Under the pieces are notes generated by a model, which was given only the letters and a program-made list of their open reading frames with translations, made no database searches and was not told the origin of the DNA. From Bowmanella yangjiangensis (GTDB lineage: Bacteria > Pseudomonadota > Gammaproteobacteria > Enterobacterales > Alteromonadaceae), in assembly GCF_017255015.1 (NCBI RefSeq), contig NZ_JAFKCS010000019.1, forward strand, positions 1 through 64,000: a stretch of DNA of 64,000 nucleotides, given 5' to 3'. The position numbers and the translations under genes are program-made. This document shows, one piece after another, positions 1-10,700 of the stretch. The stretch's first letter is position 1. Each line of letters starts with the position of its first letter.

Positions 1-432
<432 letters not shown>

Positions 433-459
433 CTAAATTCAGTTAATTCAAATAGTCGA

Positions 460-753
460 TTAGGCTTCAACTACAGCCAGGATGTCGCTCTCACTCATGA
501 TCAGCACTTCCTCGCCGTCGACCTTTTGGGTCTTCACGCCGTAACCGTCGTTGAAAATCACGATGTCGCCAACTTTAACGTCCAACGCTTTAACATCACC
601 GTTATCCAGGATGCGGCCGTTACCCACAGCAACAACTTCACCACGGGTTGACTTTTCGGCAGCAGAACCAGTCAGAACGATGCCTCCAGCAGACTTGCTT
701 TCTTGCTCTTGGCGTTTGACGATAACGCGATCGTGTAAAGGACGGATTTTCAT
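460..753 (-). CDS. groS: Co-chaperonin GroES (10 kDa)
   Basis: Heptameric lid of the GroEL chamber. The product is 97 residues, the normal length, starting [14 protein letters not shown]; the mobile loop ([16 protein letters not shown]) follows. An upstream in-frame extension to position 840 exists but is not family-like, and an AGGAGA ribosome binding site at 762-767 places the start at 753. First gene of the groS-groL operon. Confidence 0.97.
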   Translation of the reverse strand: MKIRPLHDRVIVKRQEQESKSAGGIVLTGSAAEKSTRGEVVAVGNGRILDNGDVKALDVKVGDIVIFNDGYGVKTQKVDGEEVLIMSESDILAVVEA

Positions 754-860
754 GCTCAAATCTCCTGAAAATTTCCAATCAAGGATGTTAGGTCCCGATT
801 TCTCGGGGAAATTGCAGCGAACCGGATGTTTCCGATCCACTTAAAACTGTCTGCCAGCCT

Positions 861-888
861 ATTTGGGGGCCACAGAATCGATCTCAAG
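861..888 (-). promoter_or_regulatory. Sigma-32 heat-shock promoter of groSL
   Basis: Read on the minus strand, CTTGAG (883-888) is followed after 14 bases by CCCCAAAT (861-868). This fits the sigma-32 pattern CTTGAA-N13/15-CCCCATnT known for groE promoters. It lies about 110 bases upstream of the groS start. Transcript start not shown by the sequence. Confidence 0.75.
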
Positions 889-956
889 AGCAAAACACAA
901 AAAATTGTGATTTTTTTTGTGTTAACGCACAGTAAAGGCATCACCTTCTAACAATC

Positions 957-1508
957 ATGCGGTTTTCTATGTCAGCAACCTTACAAAGCACCAGACTGCT
1001 TCTACGCCAAATGCAGCCGGAAGACGCCGAAACCATCTATGCTTATCGACGGCTACCTGACGTCGCCCGTTTTCAGGGATGGGAACCCGTCAATGTACAG
1101 GAAATCGCGGACTATGCCCGCCAATTGCAGAGCCATCCAGACAGTCTGACAACACTCTGGCAGCAATGGGTTTTTATCGCTCGCCAAACAAACGAGGTTT
1201 TAGGTGACCTTGCATTCAAATTGGACGGTAACAAACAGCAAGCAGAGCTAGGGGTTGCTCTGGCGCCCAAACACCAGGGACAAGGCTTTGCCACCGAGGC
1301 CCTTAAGGAAGTAATAGGCCACTTATTTGAACAGTACAGGCTGCACCGCATCCATGTTTCCATTGACCCGCTCAATCACAAGTCCATAGCGCTATTCGAA
1401 CGTCTGGGATTTCGTCGCGAAGGCCTGCTTAAACAGTCACTTTGGTTTAAACAACAGTGGTGTGATGACTTGTTGATGGCCGTTCTGGCCCAGGAATGGC
1501 AAGCTTAA
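957..1508 (+). CDS. GNAT-family N-acetyltransferase (RimJ/RimL-like)
   Basis: Acetyl-CoA-dependent N-acetyltransferase of the Acetyltransf_3 group, as in ribosomal-protein or aminoglycoside-type acetylases; the substrate cannot be read from sequence. The 183-residue product opens with TRLLLRQMQPEDAE, a common start of this group, and has the acetyl-CoA pyrophosphate loop region PKHQGQGFATEAL around residues 103-115 and a late NHKSIALFERLGFRREG block. Neither the ATG at 957 nor the in-frame ATG at 969 has a clear ribosome binding site, so the start is uncertain by four codons. It lies divergent from groSL. Confidence 0.85.
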   Translation: MRFSMSATLQSTRLLLRQMQPEDAETIYAYRRLPDVARFQGWEPVNVQEIADYARQLQSHPDSLTTLWQQWVFIARQTNEVLGDLAFKLDGNKQQAELGVALAPKHQGQGFATEALKEVIGHLFEQYRLHRIHVSIDPLNHKSIALFERLGFRREGLLKQSLWFKQQWCDDLLMAVLAQEWQA

Positions 1509-1535
1509 AAGCAAAAAAAGGCGGGTTCCCCCGCC
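1505..1535 (-). terminator. Rho-independent terminator of ggt
   Basis: GGCGGG (1520-1525) pairs with CCCGCC (1530-1535); on the minus strand the hairpin is followed by seven T residues. It begins five bases after the ggt stop codon. The plus side has no T tract, so it serves ggt rather than the convergent acetyltransferase. Confidence 0.8.
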
Positions 1536-1540
1536 TAGTC

Positions 1541-3187
1541 TCAAAATACTAAAGACTTACCCCGGCCGCTAGTTTCTGACGCGGCCTCTAAACCACCCAA
1601 TGGGTTACGGCTAATCACCTGCAAGTCGCCAAAACGCTGGTTATTCAAGCTATATCCCATGTCTTCCAAACGCTTTTTAGCACCCTCGCTTAAACCTGAG
1701 TGATGACGAATCACATCTTTTGGTAATAACTGATGATGTATACGCGGTGCATCCACCACTTCCTGGGCATTCATATCAAACAGGACTCGATTGAGAATGG
1801 ACTGAAATACCGAACTAATAATAGTCGTGCCGCCGGGAGACCCTGTGACCATTTCAACCTTGTCTCCCTTAAGCAAAATGGTGGGCGTCATAGATGACAG
1901 CATGCGTTTCTGCGGCGCAATTTCATTGGCCTCCTTACCTACCGCACCGAAGAAATTTGGCACACCGGGCTTAGCACTAAAATCATCCATTTCATTATTC
2001 AGAATAAAGCCAGCACCATCGACCACCACTCCACTGCCAAAACTTAGGTTAATAGTGGTCGTAGTGGACACAGCGTTGCCCCATTTATCCACTACGGAGT
2101 AATGCGTGGTGTCCTCACTTTCTTTTAAGCCGGGTTTCACCTCATCGGTATTAGATATGGCCGTTGGGTTAACTTGCTTGGCCCGTTGCTCAATATACGC
2201 GTCTGCCAACAAGGGGGTAACAGGCACCTGATAGAAGTCCGGGTCGCCCATATATTCGGCACGGTCGGCAAAGCCCAACTTGGCCAGCTCAGCCAATAAA
2301 TGAATATACTGGGCTGAATTATGTTCAAGACCATTAAACTGATTGGCCAACTCGGCTTGCATCTTCAACATCTGCACTAATACCAGCCCACCAGAGCTTG
2401 GTGGTGGCGCTGACAATACCTGATAACCTTGCCAATCCGCACTGATAGGTTGACGCCACACCGCACGATATTTGGCCATATCTTCCATATTGATTAAGCC
2501 CCCGCGCTGACGCATAAATTCCACCAGCAACTTGGCGGTCTGCCCCTGATAAAAATCTTTCGGCCCCTGTGCGGCAATGCGCTTCAGAGTGGCCGCCAGT
2601 TCAGGTTGCTTAAACGGCTTGTCCGCTTGCATGCCATCAAAATATTGGTCGAAATTGCGACCATGGCGGTTTTGCCTGACCCGCTTGATATAACCCTGCG
2701 TACTGCGTACTAACTTTTCATGAGGCAGGAAACCTTGCTCGGCCAGACGAATAGCCGGCTCCAGCAGCTCCTGCCAGGGTTTGCTACCGTACTTCTGGTG
2801 GGCTTCCCACATCCCCATAACTGAGCCGGGCACGCCGGACGCCAAAATGCCATACAAGGGCTTTTCGGTGATGACATTGCCTTGCTCATCCAGATACATA
2901 TCTTTGTGCGCCTGCAGCGGCGCTTTTTCACGGTAATCAACGAAATCGGCTTTCCCCTTATGGCGAATCAGCATAAAGCCACCGCCACCTATATTGCCGG
3001 CTTCGGGCAGGGTTACGGCTAACACAAAACCTGCCGTAACGGCCGCATCTACGGCGTTACCACCACTTTGTAAAACCGCCGCAGCAGCATCAGCACTATA
3101 GCTATCCGGCATTGCCACCGCAGCCTGTTCGTTTGCATGAGCTGCCATAGCAAAACAGCTCAGCACGACGATGAAGAATTGACGCAC
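1541..3187 (-). CDS. ggt: Gamma-glutamyltranspeptidase (glutathione hydrolase)
   Basis: Periplasmic enzyme that cleaves the gamma-glutamyl bond of glutathione and transfers or hydrolyses the glutamyl group. The 548-residue precursor has a signal peptide (hydrophobic core ending near AMAAHA, residue 18) and then the conserved PEAGNIGGGG block. The autocatalytic processing site D-TTHYS puts the catalytic threonine at about residue 360, giving a large and a small subunit; the substrate-binding GSPGGT motif lies in the small subunit. Length and motifs fit a full active enzyme. It is 95 bases downstream of fxsA on the same strand and has its own terminator. Confidence 0.95.
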   Translation of the reverse strand: MRQFFIVVLSCFAMAAHANEQAAVAMPDSYSADAAAAVLQSGGNAVDAAVTAGFVLAVTLPEAGNIGGGGFMLIRHKGKADFVDYREKAPLQAHKDMYLDEQGNVITEKPLYGILASGVPGSVMGMWEAHQKYGSKPWQELLEPAIRLAEQGFLPHEKLVRSTQGYIKRVRQNRHGRNFDQYFDGMQADKPFKQPELAATLKRIAAQGPKDFYQGQTAKLLVEFMRQRGGLINMEDMAKYRAVWRQPISADWQGYQVLSAPPPSSGGLVLVQMLKMQAELANQFNGLEHNSAQYIHLLAELAKLGFADRAEYMGDPDFYQVPVTPLLADAYIEQRAKQVNPTAISNTDEVKPGLKESEDTTHYSVVDKWGNAVSTTTTINLSFGSGVVVDGAGFILNNEMDDFSAKPGVPNFFGAVGKEANEIAPQKRMLSSMTPTILLKGDKVEMVTGSPGGTTIISSVFQSILNRVLFDMNAQEVVDAPRIHHQLLPKDVIRHHSGLSEGAKKRLEDMGYSLNNQRFGDLQVISRNPLGGLEAASETSGRGKSLVF

Positions 3188-3282
3188 AGTTAGAACTCCT
3201 CAATACAACCTATGCCTAAGTTAGGGCATACGGGGCAATGAAGTCCATGCTACTGGTCGGTAGATATGCAGTGTTTACCTGC

Positions 3283-3759
3283 TTAGCGAGGTAATTTAGG
3301 GTCCTGGTCCCGATCTTCCCGGCGAACTTCAAACTCGCCTTCGAATACATCGCCCTGACCAGATTGATGCGAGTAAAAACCTGCGGAATGTACTGATGCA
3401 CCTGCCACAACCAGACGCTTTAACAGCCAACGGGCAATTAAAGGCCGGCTAACAGGCATCACCAACAGCAAACCTAAGCCGTCGGTGACAAATCCTGGCG
3501 TCAGCAGTAAAACACCTGCTACTGCCAACATTAAGCCTTCAAGCATTTCCTGGCCAGGCGACTGTCCGGTCGTCATCTTTTGACGCGCTTGCATCAAGGT
3601 TGCCACGCCTTGTTGACGTACCAGCGTCGCACCCACTGCGGCGGTTAAGATAACCAGCCCGATGGTTGACCAACCTCCAATGCGTTCTCCTACTTCAATC
3701 AATAGGGCGATTTCCACGATAGGGATCAACACAAAGAGTAAAAACAGCAGTTTTCCCAC
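3283..3759 (-). CDS. fxsA: FxsA family membrane protein
   Basis: Small inner-membrane protein named for suppression of F-plasmid exclusion of phage T7; its cellular role is unclear. The 158-residue product starts MGKLLFLLFVLIPIVEIALL, with about three hydrophobic segments in the first 110 residues and the family region LLLTPGFVTDGLGLLL. I chose the GTG at 3759 because an AAGGA site precedes it and the family begins here; an in-frame extension to 3819 has no such support. In enterobacteria fxsA also lies between dsbD-cutA and groSL, so the order here is conserved. Confidence 0.9.
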   Translation of the reverse strand: MGKLLFLLFVLIPIVEIALLIEVGERIGGWSTIGLVILTAAVGATLVRQQGVATLMQARQKMTTGQSPGQEMLEGLMLAVAGVLLLTPGFVTDGLGLLLVMPVSRPLIARWLLKRLVVAGASVHSAGFYSHQSGQGDVFEGEFEVRREDRDQDPKLPR

Positions 3760-3963
3760 AAGGCATCCTTTAAGGCATAAAATTAGTAGTATAGTTTGGG
3801 CGCAAGATAGCAAATACAAGTTCAGACCAGCAACGCCGTATCAACGCTCACTGGCATTTACCCAACACAGATTTTGTTGCTCAATACCCAACAGGCTGGC
3901 AAAAAGGTAAAACCGTGTTACAAACCTCAATAATGAAAGTCTTTTACCTGTTACGGGGTCTGT

Positions 3964-4281
3964 ATGTCTGAATTTTGCCTGGTGCTATGCACCTGTCCCG
4001 ACCAGGACAGTGCCAGAACTATTGCTCGCCAGGCCGTGGAGCAACGTTTAGCGGCGTGCGTCAATATTATCCCTGGCCTGGAATCTGTGTATCGTTGGCA
4101 GGGTGAAGTAATGACCGACAGTGAAGTGCAGTTGGTGTCGAAAACCTACAAGACGCGACTGGACGCTCTGTATACGCTGGTAAGTGAACTGCATCCCTAT
4201 GATGAACCTGAATGGCTGGTACTGGATATAGCCGATGGCAGCCCAACCTATCTAGATTGGATAAAAAGTAGTACGACATGA
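3964..4281 (+). CDS. cutA: Divalent-cation tolerance protein CutA
   Basis: Small trimeric cytoplasmic protein linked genetically to copper tolerance; its biochemical role is unsettled. The 105-residue product has the family blocks CTCPDQDSARTIAR, LAACVNIIPGLESVYRWQGE and a terminal YLDWI. Its TGA overlaps the ATG of dsbD (ATGA at 4278-4281), so the two are translationally coupled, as in E. coli where cutA and dsbD are neighbours. Confidence 0.95.
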   Translation: MSEFCLVLCTCPDQDSARTIARQAVEQRLAACVNIIPGLESVYRWQGEVMTDSEVQLVSKTYKTRLDALYTLVSELHPYDEPEWLVLDIADGSPTYLDWIKSSTT

Positions 4282-6050
4282 TTAAGACCTTTTTGCGTAG
4301 TGCCTGGTTAGTACTGTTATTAGTGCTGTCCCCCATCTCTCAGGCGCAGGACCCGCTGGCAGATTTGTTTGCTGACCAACCCACCTTTTTGCCTGTTGAT
4401 GAAGCATTTAAATTCGATTTTCGTCAGGAAGACAATGTACTGGTGTTGAGCTGGGAAATTGCTGAGGGCTATTACCTCTATAAGAAGCAGTTCAAGACTG
4501 TCGTCAAAGACGCCACATTGGGTGAGCCGCAATTTCCTCCCTCGGATCAAAAAGAAGACGAATATTTCGGCCTGTCTGAGGTCTTTCATCATCAGGTGGA
4601 TATTCGTTACCCCATCCTGAATGCCGATAAAGACGCCGTGGTCAAAGTGAGCTTCCAAGGCTGTGCGGATGCAGGCTTGTGTTATCCAGCCACAGTTAAA
4701 GTGGTGTATTTGGAAGCAGTAAAAGGAAGTAGCGGCGAGCCAGCCGCGGTTGAAGACGGGAATCGCTCCGAGCAGTTTGAACTGGCGGACCTGCTGTCCA
4801 GCGATCAGAGTCTGGCCATTACCTTGGCACTTTTTGTATTACTGGGTGCAGGGCTGGCATTAACTCCCTGTGTTTTCCCTATGTATCCTATTCTGTCCGG
4901 CATTATTTTAGGTCAGGGCAAACAAGTCAGTATTTCCAAGGCCTTCAGCCTTAGCTTTGTCTATGTGCAGGGTATGGCCATTACCTATTCGATTCTCGGC
5001 TTGATTGTGGCCTCGGCAGGGGTGCAGTTTCAAGCAGCGTTGCAACACCCAGCCATTCTTATCACCCTAATTGCGGTGTTTGTGTTGCTGGCTTTGGTCA
5101 TGTTTGGCCTGTGGGAATTGCAGCTACCTTCTAGCTGGCAGGAAAAACTTAACAGCCTGAGCAATCAGCAAAAGGGGGGCAGCTATTTCGGCGTGTTCTT
5201 AATGGGCGCAATTTCTGGATTAGTTGCCTCGCCCTGCACCACCGCTCCCTTAACTGGCATCCTCTTGTTCGTCGCTCAAAGCGGCGATCTGGTGCTTGGT
5301 TTCAGTGCCCTGTACGCCCTGAGTATAGGTATGGGTATTCCGCTTATTTTGTTCGGTATTACAGGAGGAAAACTGCTACCTAAAGCCGGTAACTGGATGA
5401 ACGTGGTTAAGGTGACCTTCGGTTTTATGATGTTAGCAGTGGCCCTGCTGTTTGTTGAACGAATGACGGAAAACCTCTGGACGAATCTGGCCTGGGCCGG
5501 TTTGGGGCTAGCGACGTTCAGTTATTGGCAGGTGATGAACCAAAATACCGCTGCCAGTTTCCTCAAGGGCGTGCGCAGTTTACTGATTTTCCTTGGTCTG
5601 TTTGCTTCCGCACTCTACGGCTACCAAAGTTTAGGCCTGAAAACGCCCGCCACGTCCGTGCAGAGCAAGATCGTCTCTGGCCATGACATCGACTTTGTCA
5701 GAGTCAAAGATTTACAGGATTTTCACACTAAGTTGGCTGAGGCGAATGCTCAGGGGAAATCCGTAATGATTGATTTGTATGCCGATTGGTGTGTGGCTTG
5801 TAAGGAATTTGAAAAGTACACCTTCCCCGATCCCGCGGTGCAAAAAGCCCTGAGTAATACCGTATTGATGCAGATAGATCTGACCGATAACACACCGCAA
5901 AGCCTGGAATTCCAGGAGACATTTTACGTGCTGGGATTACCTACCATTCTGTTCTTTGATCCACAGGGACAAGAGATTGCCAAAGGCAGAGTGACTGGTT
6001 TTATGAAAGCAGACGCCTTTGCAACCCATCTGAGTAAACTACCACTTTAA
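4278..6050 (+). CDS. dsbD: Thiol:disulfide interchange protein DsbD
   Basis: Inner-membrane reductant conduit that carries electrons from cytoplasmic thioredoxin to periplasmic DsbC, DsbG and cytochrome c maturation proteins. The 590-residue protein has a signal peptide, an N-terminal alpha domain with the cysteine pair in GCADAGLCYP, a membrane beta domain of about eight helices with conserved cysteines in LTPCVFPMYP and SPCTTAPLTG, and a C-terminal thioredoxin-like gamma domain with YADWCVACKE. All six catalytic cysteines are present. It overlaps cutA by four bases. Confidence 0.97.
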   Translation: MIKTFLRSAWLVLLLVLSPISQAQDPLADLFADQPTFLPVDEAFKFDFRQEDNVLVLSWEIAEGYYLYKKQFKTVVKDATLGEPQFPPSDQKEDEYFGLSEVFHHQVDIRYPILNADKDAVVKVSFQGCADAGLCYPATVKVVYLEAVKGSSGEPAAVEDGNRSEQFELADLLSSDQSLAITLALFVLLGAGLALTPCVFPMYPILSGIILGQGKQVSISKAFSLSFVYVQGMAITYSILGLIVASAGVQFQAALQHPAILITLIAVFVLLALVMFGLWELQLPSSWQEKLNSLSNQQKGGSYFGVFLMGAISGLVASPCTTAPLTGILLFVAQSGDLVLGFSALYALSIGMGIPLILFGITGGKLLPKAGNWMNVVKVTFGFMMLAVALLFVERMTENLWTNLAWAGLGLATFSYWQVMNQNTAASFLKGVRSLLIFLGLFASALYGYQSLGLKTPATSVQSKIVSGHDIDFVRVKDLQDFHTKLAEANAQGKSVMIDLYADWCVACKEFEKYTFPDPAVQKALSNTVLMQIDLTDNTPQSLEFQETFYVLGLPTILFFDPQGQEIAKGRVTGFMKADAFATHLSKLPL

Positions 6051-6059
6051 TCCCCCCAA

Positions 6060-6082
6060 CAGGCTGGCTTATCGCCAGCCTG
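6060..6082 (+). terminator. Hairpin after dsbD, weak terminator
   Basis: CAGGCTGGC (6060-6068) pairs perfectly with GCCAGCCTG (6074-6082) around a five-base loop, nine bases after the dsbD stop. The following bases are not T-rich, so it may be a Rho-dependent end or an mRNA-stabilising stem rather than a full intrinsic terminator. Confidence 0.45.
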
Positions 6083-6282
6083 CCAAGCCCTCTATATAAC
6101 CGAAAGAAATAAAGTATAACCATAGAATTAGTCCATTTATTATACTAATGCTTTAATTAAAGCTGCTAGAAGCCAGGTAAGGCGACATTAAATGCAGCGT
6201 CTGTCCTGGTCGTTGCCGTTTGCTCGATGCAAATCGGTGAATAGAAACAGCGGATTCTTCCGCATAACACCAGGAGAGATAA

Positions 6283-7713
6283 ATGAGGTCTGTTTTTAAA
6301 ACCTTACTGCCACTGACGGTAATATTGGGGGGAATGGGCATCAGCCAGCTTGCATCTGCCCATGGGTATATGCAAGTGCCAAAAGCCAGGCAAGTATTTT
6401 GTGAAGAGCAAGGCGGTTATTGGTGGCCACAGGATGGTTCGAACATACCCAACGCAGCATGCCGTGCCGCTTACCTGCAAAGTGGCTCCTACCAATTTGT
6501 GCAAGCCATTGAATTTTCAGTGAACGTGGCAGACTACTATAACCAAACCGCAGTAGAAGCTGCAGTACCTAATGGCAGTCTATGCAGTGCCGGCGATGCG
6601 CAAAAACAGGGTATCAATATGCCTTCCCCTTATTGGCAGCGTTCTCAGGTGGTACCCAATGGCAATAATGAGCTGAATGTACGCTTTTATGCCAGCACGC
6701 CACACAATCCCAGTTTCTGGAAATTTTACCTCAGCAAGCCAGGATTTGACGGCAGCACGCAGGCGTTAAGTTGGGCCGACCTGGATCATATCCAGGATCT
6801 GGGCAACGTCGCTGTTATCCTCGCACCGGATGGCAAGCGATACTACGATATGACAATTTCCATCCCAGCCAATCGCAGCGGAGATGCCATTCTTTATACC
6901 AGATGGCAACGCGAGGATGTGGCAGGAGAGGGGTTCTACAACTGCAGCGACATCACAATAATCAGAGACACCAATCCACCGACTCAATGGTATGCGGTCA
7001 GCTACTTTGTGCGTCAGGGCCAGGATGCCAGCCCTGGCGATACGGTTTGGGCACGACTATTTGACGGCAGTGGTCAGGAGCTGATCAGTGAATTACTACC
7101 CATCACCAGCCAGAACAGCCAAAGCTGGCAGGCAGATTTAGCCACTACGCTGAATACTGACTATGGCTTAGACATACAGGTAGGGGTTCAGGGCCAAAAC
7201 GGTGCTATCCAGTTTGATAACCAAAACTTACTCAGTAATCAGGTTTTTGCCGCCCAGTCTTCCTACAGTTTTAACCTGAGCATTCAACCCCCGCAGGGCA
7301 ATACTGCGCCGGTGGTGCATACTCCTGGCAACTTACAGTTAGTTGAGGGGCAAAGCGCAGCGGTAAATGTGCATGCCTATGACGACCAGCAGGATCCGCT
7401 CACGTTCACCTGGCAGGTACCTGCGCCCCTCAGTTACACAGGATCAGGGGCGAACATTACCCTAAGCGCGGGACAGGTGAGCCAAAACACCACAGTAACG
7501 GTCAGCGTATCAGTCTCTGATGGTCAACTTAGCACCAATGCCAGCTTTGAGGTTACTGTACAAAATGATAGCAGTAGCGCACCAAGCTGGGATGCCAATA
7601 CTGTGTATGTCAAAGATGATTTGGCCAGTTATCAAGGTGTGGTCTACCGTGCCAAGTGGTGGACCTTAGGTGAACAACCGGATACTGCCGAGGTGTGGGA
7701 AGTTCAGCCGTAA
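6283..7713 (+). CDS. Secreted AA10 lytic polysaccharide monooxygenase, GbpA/chitin-binding type
   Basis: Copper enzyme that oxidatively cleaves crystalline polysaccharide, most likely chitin. The signal peptide ends at SQLASA, so the mature protein begins with the essential N-terminal histidine (HGYM, residue 27). The second copper histidine is probably in STPHNPSFWKFYLSK (about residue 146), giving the histidine brace. The catalytic domain runs to about residue 230; then comes a middle region, an Ig/cadherin-like domain (about 342-428, APVVHTPGNLQLVEGQ) and a C-terminal CBM5/12 chitin-binding module (W-W-E tryptophans in YVKDDLASYQGVVYRAKWWT). AGGAGAG at 6272-6278 supports the start. Next to it, convergent, is a large sensory GGDEF-EAL protein. 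Confidence 0.92.
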   Translation: MRSVFKTLLPLTVILGGMGISQLASAHGYMQVPKARQVFCEEQGGYWWPQDGSNIPNAACRAAYLQSGSYQFVQAIEFSVNVADYYNQTAVEAAVPNGSLCSAGDAQKQGINMPSPYWQRSQVVPNGNNELNVRFYASTPHNPSFWKFYLSKPGFDGSTQALSWADLDHIQDLGNVAVILAPDGKRYYDMTISIPANRSGDAILYTRWQREDVAGEGFYNCSDITIIRDTNPPTQWYAVSYFVRQGQDASPGDTVWARLFDGSGQELISELLPITSQNSQSWQADLATTLNTDYGLDIQVGVQGQNGAIQFDNQNLLSNQVFAAQSSYSFNLSIQPPQGNTAPVVHTPGNLQLVEGQSAAVNVHAYDDQQDPLTFTWQVPAPLSYTGSGANITLSAGQVSQNTTVTVSVSVSDGQLSTNASFEVTVQNDSSSAPSWDANTVYVKDDLASYQGVVYRAKWWTLGEQPDTAEVWEVQP

Positions 7714-7735
7714 GGGGCACTTCATTTCAACACTG

Positions 7736-7764
7736 AAACAGGCCAGGATCTCCTGGCCTGTTTT
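7736..7764. terminator. Bidirectional terminator between LPMO and GGDEF-EAL genes
   Basis: Thirteen-base stem AAACAGGCCAGGA (7736-7748) / TCCTGGCCTGTTT (7751-7763) with a two-base loop. A-rich on one side and T-rich on the other, so it can end transcription from both strands. The stop codon of the minus-strand gene (7764) touches it. Confidence 0.85.
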
Positions 7765-10700
7765 CAATGGTCAGCCGCTAATGTTTCGCGCCAATCCTTA
7801 CTCAGCAAGGCTGGTACATCATCCGCGCCTACAGGCCGGGAGAATAAGTAGCCCTGCAATAGTTCACAACCATGCTCACGGAAGAAGCTTAGTTGCTGCA
7901 TTGTTTCTATGCCTTCGGCGATACACTTCATCTGCAAACTTTCCGCCATCAGCAGCGTGGTTTTGATAATCGCCTCATCATTTCCGTCCAACCCGATATC
8001 CTGAACAAAGCTTTTATCGATTTTTATCTTTTCAATAGGAAACGCTTTCAGATATTTGAGCGACGAGTAACCTGTGCCAAAATCATCCAAGGCAAAACGA
8101 ATACCTGCTTCATACAACTTGTCCATGCAGTCTTGTACCTTGGCATAATCTTCCATCAATGCACTTTCAGTTATCTCCAGTTTCAGCGCATGTACAGGTA
8201 AAGAGTACTTAGCCAGCAAGCACACCAAGTCGTCGACACTCACCCCTTGTTCGAGATGTTTTGCCGACAGATTGACCGTCAGGTATGGCTGCTTACCTGA
8301 CTGATACCACCTTGACAAATCAGCCAAGCCCCGCTCCAAGGCCTGCCAGGTCATGGCGTCGATAAGACCAAGCTCTTCACAGACCGGAATAAACTCCGAA
8401 GGCGATCTGACGCCCTTGGGGGTTTGCCAACGCAGCAACAATTCCAGACCAACAGTCTTACCTGTTTGAATATTCACAAGCGGCTGATAATAGTTAATGA
8501 ATTCTTCCGCTTTAAATGCTGCTTTGAGCTGGTTTTCCAAAAGCAAACGTTGCTGAGCCTGTTGATTCATTTGGGCAGAATAGAACTGGCAGCGATTCCG
8601 CCCCATGGCTTTGGCATGATACATAGCGATATCTGCCGCCTTCATCAATTCTGCCGGTGTGGTGCTGTCATCTGGATAGAGAGAAATACCAATACTGGCC
8701 GAGACACTGACCTGGTTATTGCCTATTTGTATGGGTTGCTCGACTCGCTCAATCAGCTTATTGGCCAACAAACGGAGATCGTCGGACTCACTGAAGTCTT
8801 CTATGATCACTAAAAATTCGTCACCACCCAAACGGCCAACCGTATCATCCACTCGCAGGCACTGCGTAAGACGTTGTGTCACCTCCAGTAACAGCTTGTC
8901 ACCGGCTTCATGCCCCAGCGAATCGTTCACCTGTTTAAACTTGTCCAGGTCAATAAAGAACACCGCTACCTGACTGGAGCGACGAATCCCATGCGCTATC
9001 GCCTGGCGAATACGGTCCAGCAATAAGGTACGGTTAGGTAAGCCAGTCAGGCTGTCATAATTGGCCAGACGCTCTAGTTGCTGCTGCGCGGCTTTCTGTT
9101 CGCTGATATCGGTCATATTCATAATAAAGTGACCAATCTCATTGCTGTTGTTGGTAGGAACCGCGTAAATACTGACCATCAAATGGTGCATTTTTTTGTC
9201 AGCGCCGAGTACATCCTGCTCTCCCCGCCAACGACCATTAACTTTCATCTGCGACAAGATACGTCGGAAGAACAGTAATTGCTGCGTACTGAAACTGGAT
9301 TCAATCTGCCTTGATAGCGCCTTGTCAGGATCAATTCCCAGCGCTTCACAAATAGCCTGGTTGGCAGCTATTGGCCATTGTTGATCATCCAGAATAAGTA
9401 CCCAGTCCCGCGTATGACGGAATGCCTCGCCGAACAGACGCACTTTCTCTGCACTCGCGCGGTTTTCGGTGATATTCGTGAATGTCCCGCTAACACGGGT
9501 GATACGCCCGTCTTCTCGTTGTACTACCCTGCCCATGTCACGGTACCATTGCCATTCGCCCGCCTGGGTGCGTAACCGGTATGCCAAATCAAATCCGTCC
9601 AGTTCCCCTTGAACAAAGCGCATCCATTCTTTTTCATACTGCCGACGGTCCTGCACATGAATCAATTCAAGGTAGTGCTGAGGAGTAATCGCCACTGCGG
9701 CCTCATGATAGCCTAACTCGTCTGACAATCTGGGCTGATACATCTGATCAGAATCCGCCTGCCAATCCCAGACGCCGCTATCGCTGCCTTTTAAGGCCAA
9801 CTGCAGACGCTTTTCACTTTCCAGTAGTTCTTCATGGGCTTTATATAATTGTGCAGCCTGACGGCTGCGGAACCTAAGCCAAGCGCCAGAACCGGCCAAC
9901 AACACAAGGGCATAAAACAGGTAGGCGTAGCTGCTTGCCCAGAGCGGACTATTAACCTCAATACGCAGTTGCGTCGCCTTGCTAAGTTGCCCGGAAATAG
10001 GATCCATGGCCTGTACGCTCAACACATATTGACCGGGTTTAAATTGTGGGACAAAGAATTCCGCCTCCTTGATAGGCGGATAATCAATATTGGTGTCACC
10101 AGACAGACTAAATTTGTACTGAGTTTGCGCCAAATTGGCGTAATTAAGGGTGGTTACCCCAACCTGCAAACCCAGATCGTCAGGCTCTAAGGTAACAGCC
10201 TGGTCATTAAATACCTGGCCACCGGCCGCCAATTGGCGATTGAGTAATGACACCTCACTGATCATTACATTTAATTTTTCCGGGGAGGCTGGTTGCAATT
10301 GTTCGGGGGAAAAAATCGTAATGCCTTTAACAGACCCGTAGACTAATCTGCCATCCTTAAGTTTAAGTGCAGCACCAGCATTAAACTCCATGGTCGCCAA
10401 ACCACTTTGATGGGTATAACTTTGAATATGTTGAGTATCGGTGTTCAGCATCATCAGGCCAGCATGGGAGCTCATCCACAAATTTCCCTGACTATCCAAC
10501 TGCAATCCATAAATTGCATCTGAGCCAAGCTTATTGTCCGAGTTGTAACGGTAGCGTACGCCGTAACCATCTGCCTCAATGCCAATCAAACCCAAGCCTG
10601 AATAGGCAATCCATAGAATTCCGTGACGGTCCAGCGCAACACTATTGGGCGTGAGAAAGCGCGCGGTATCAGGCTGCTTAAAATCATGAATGGAGGACAA

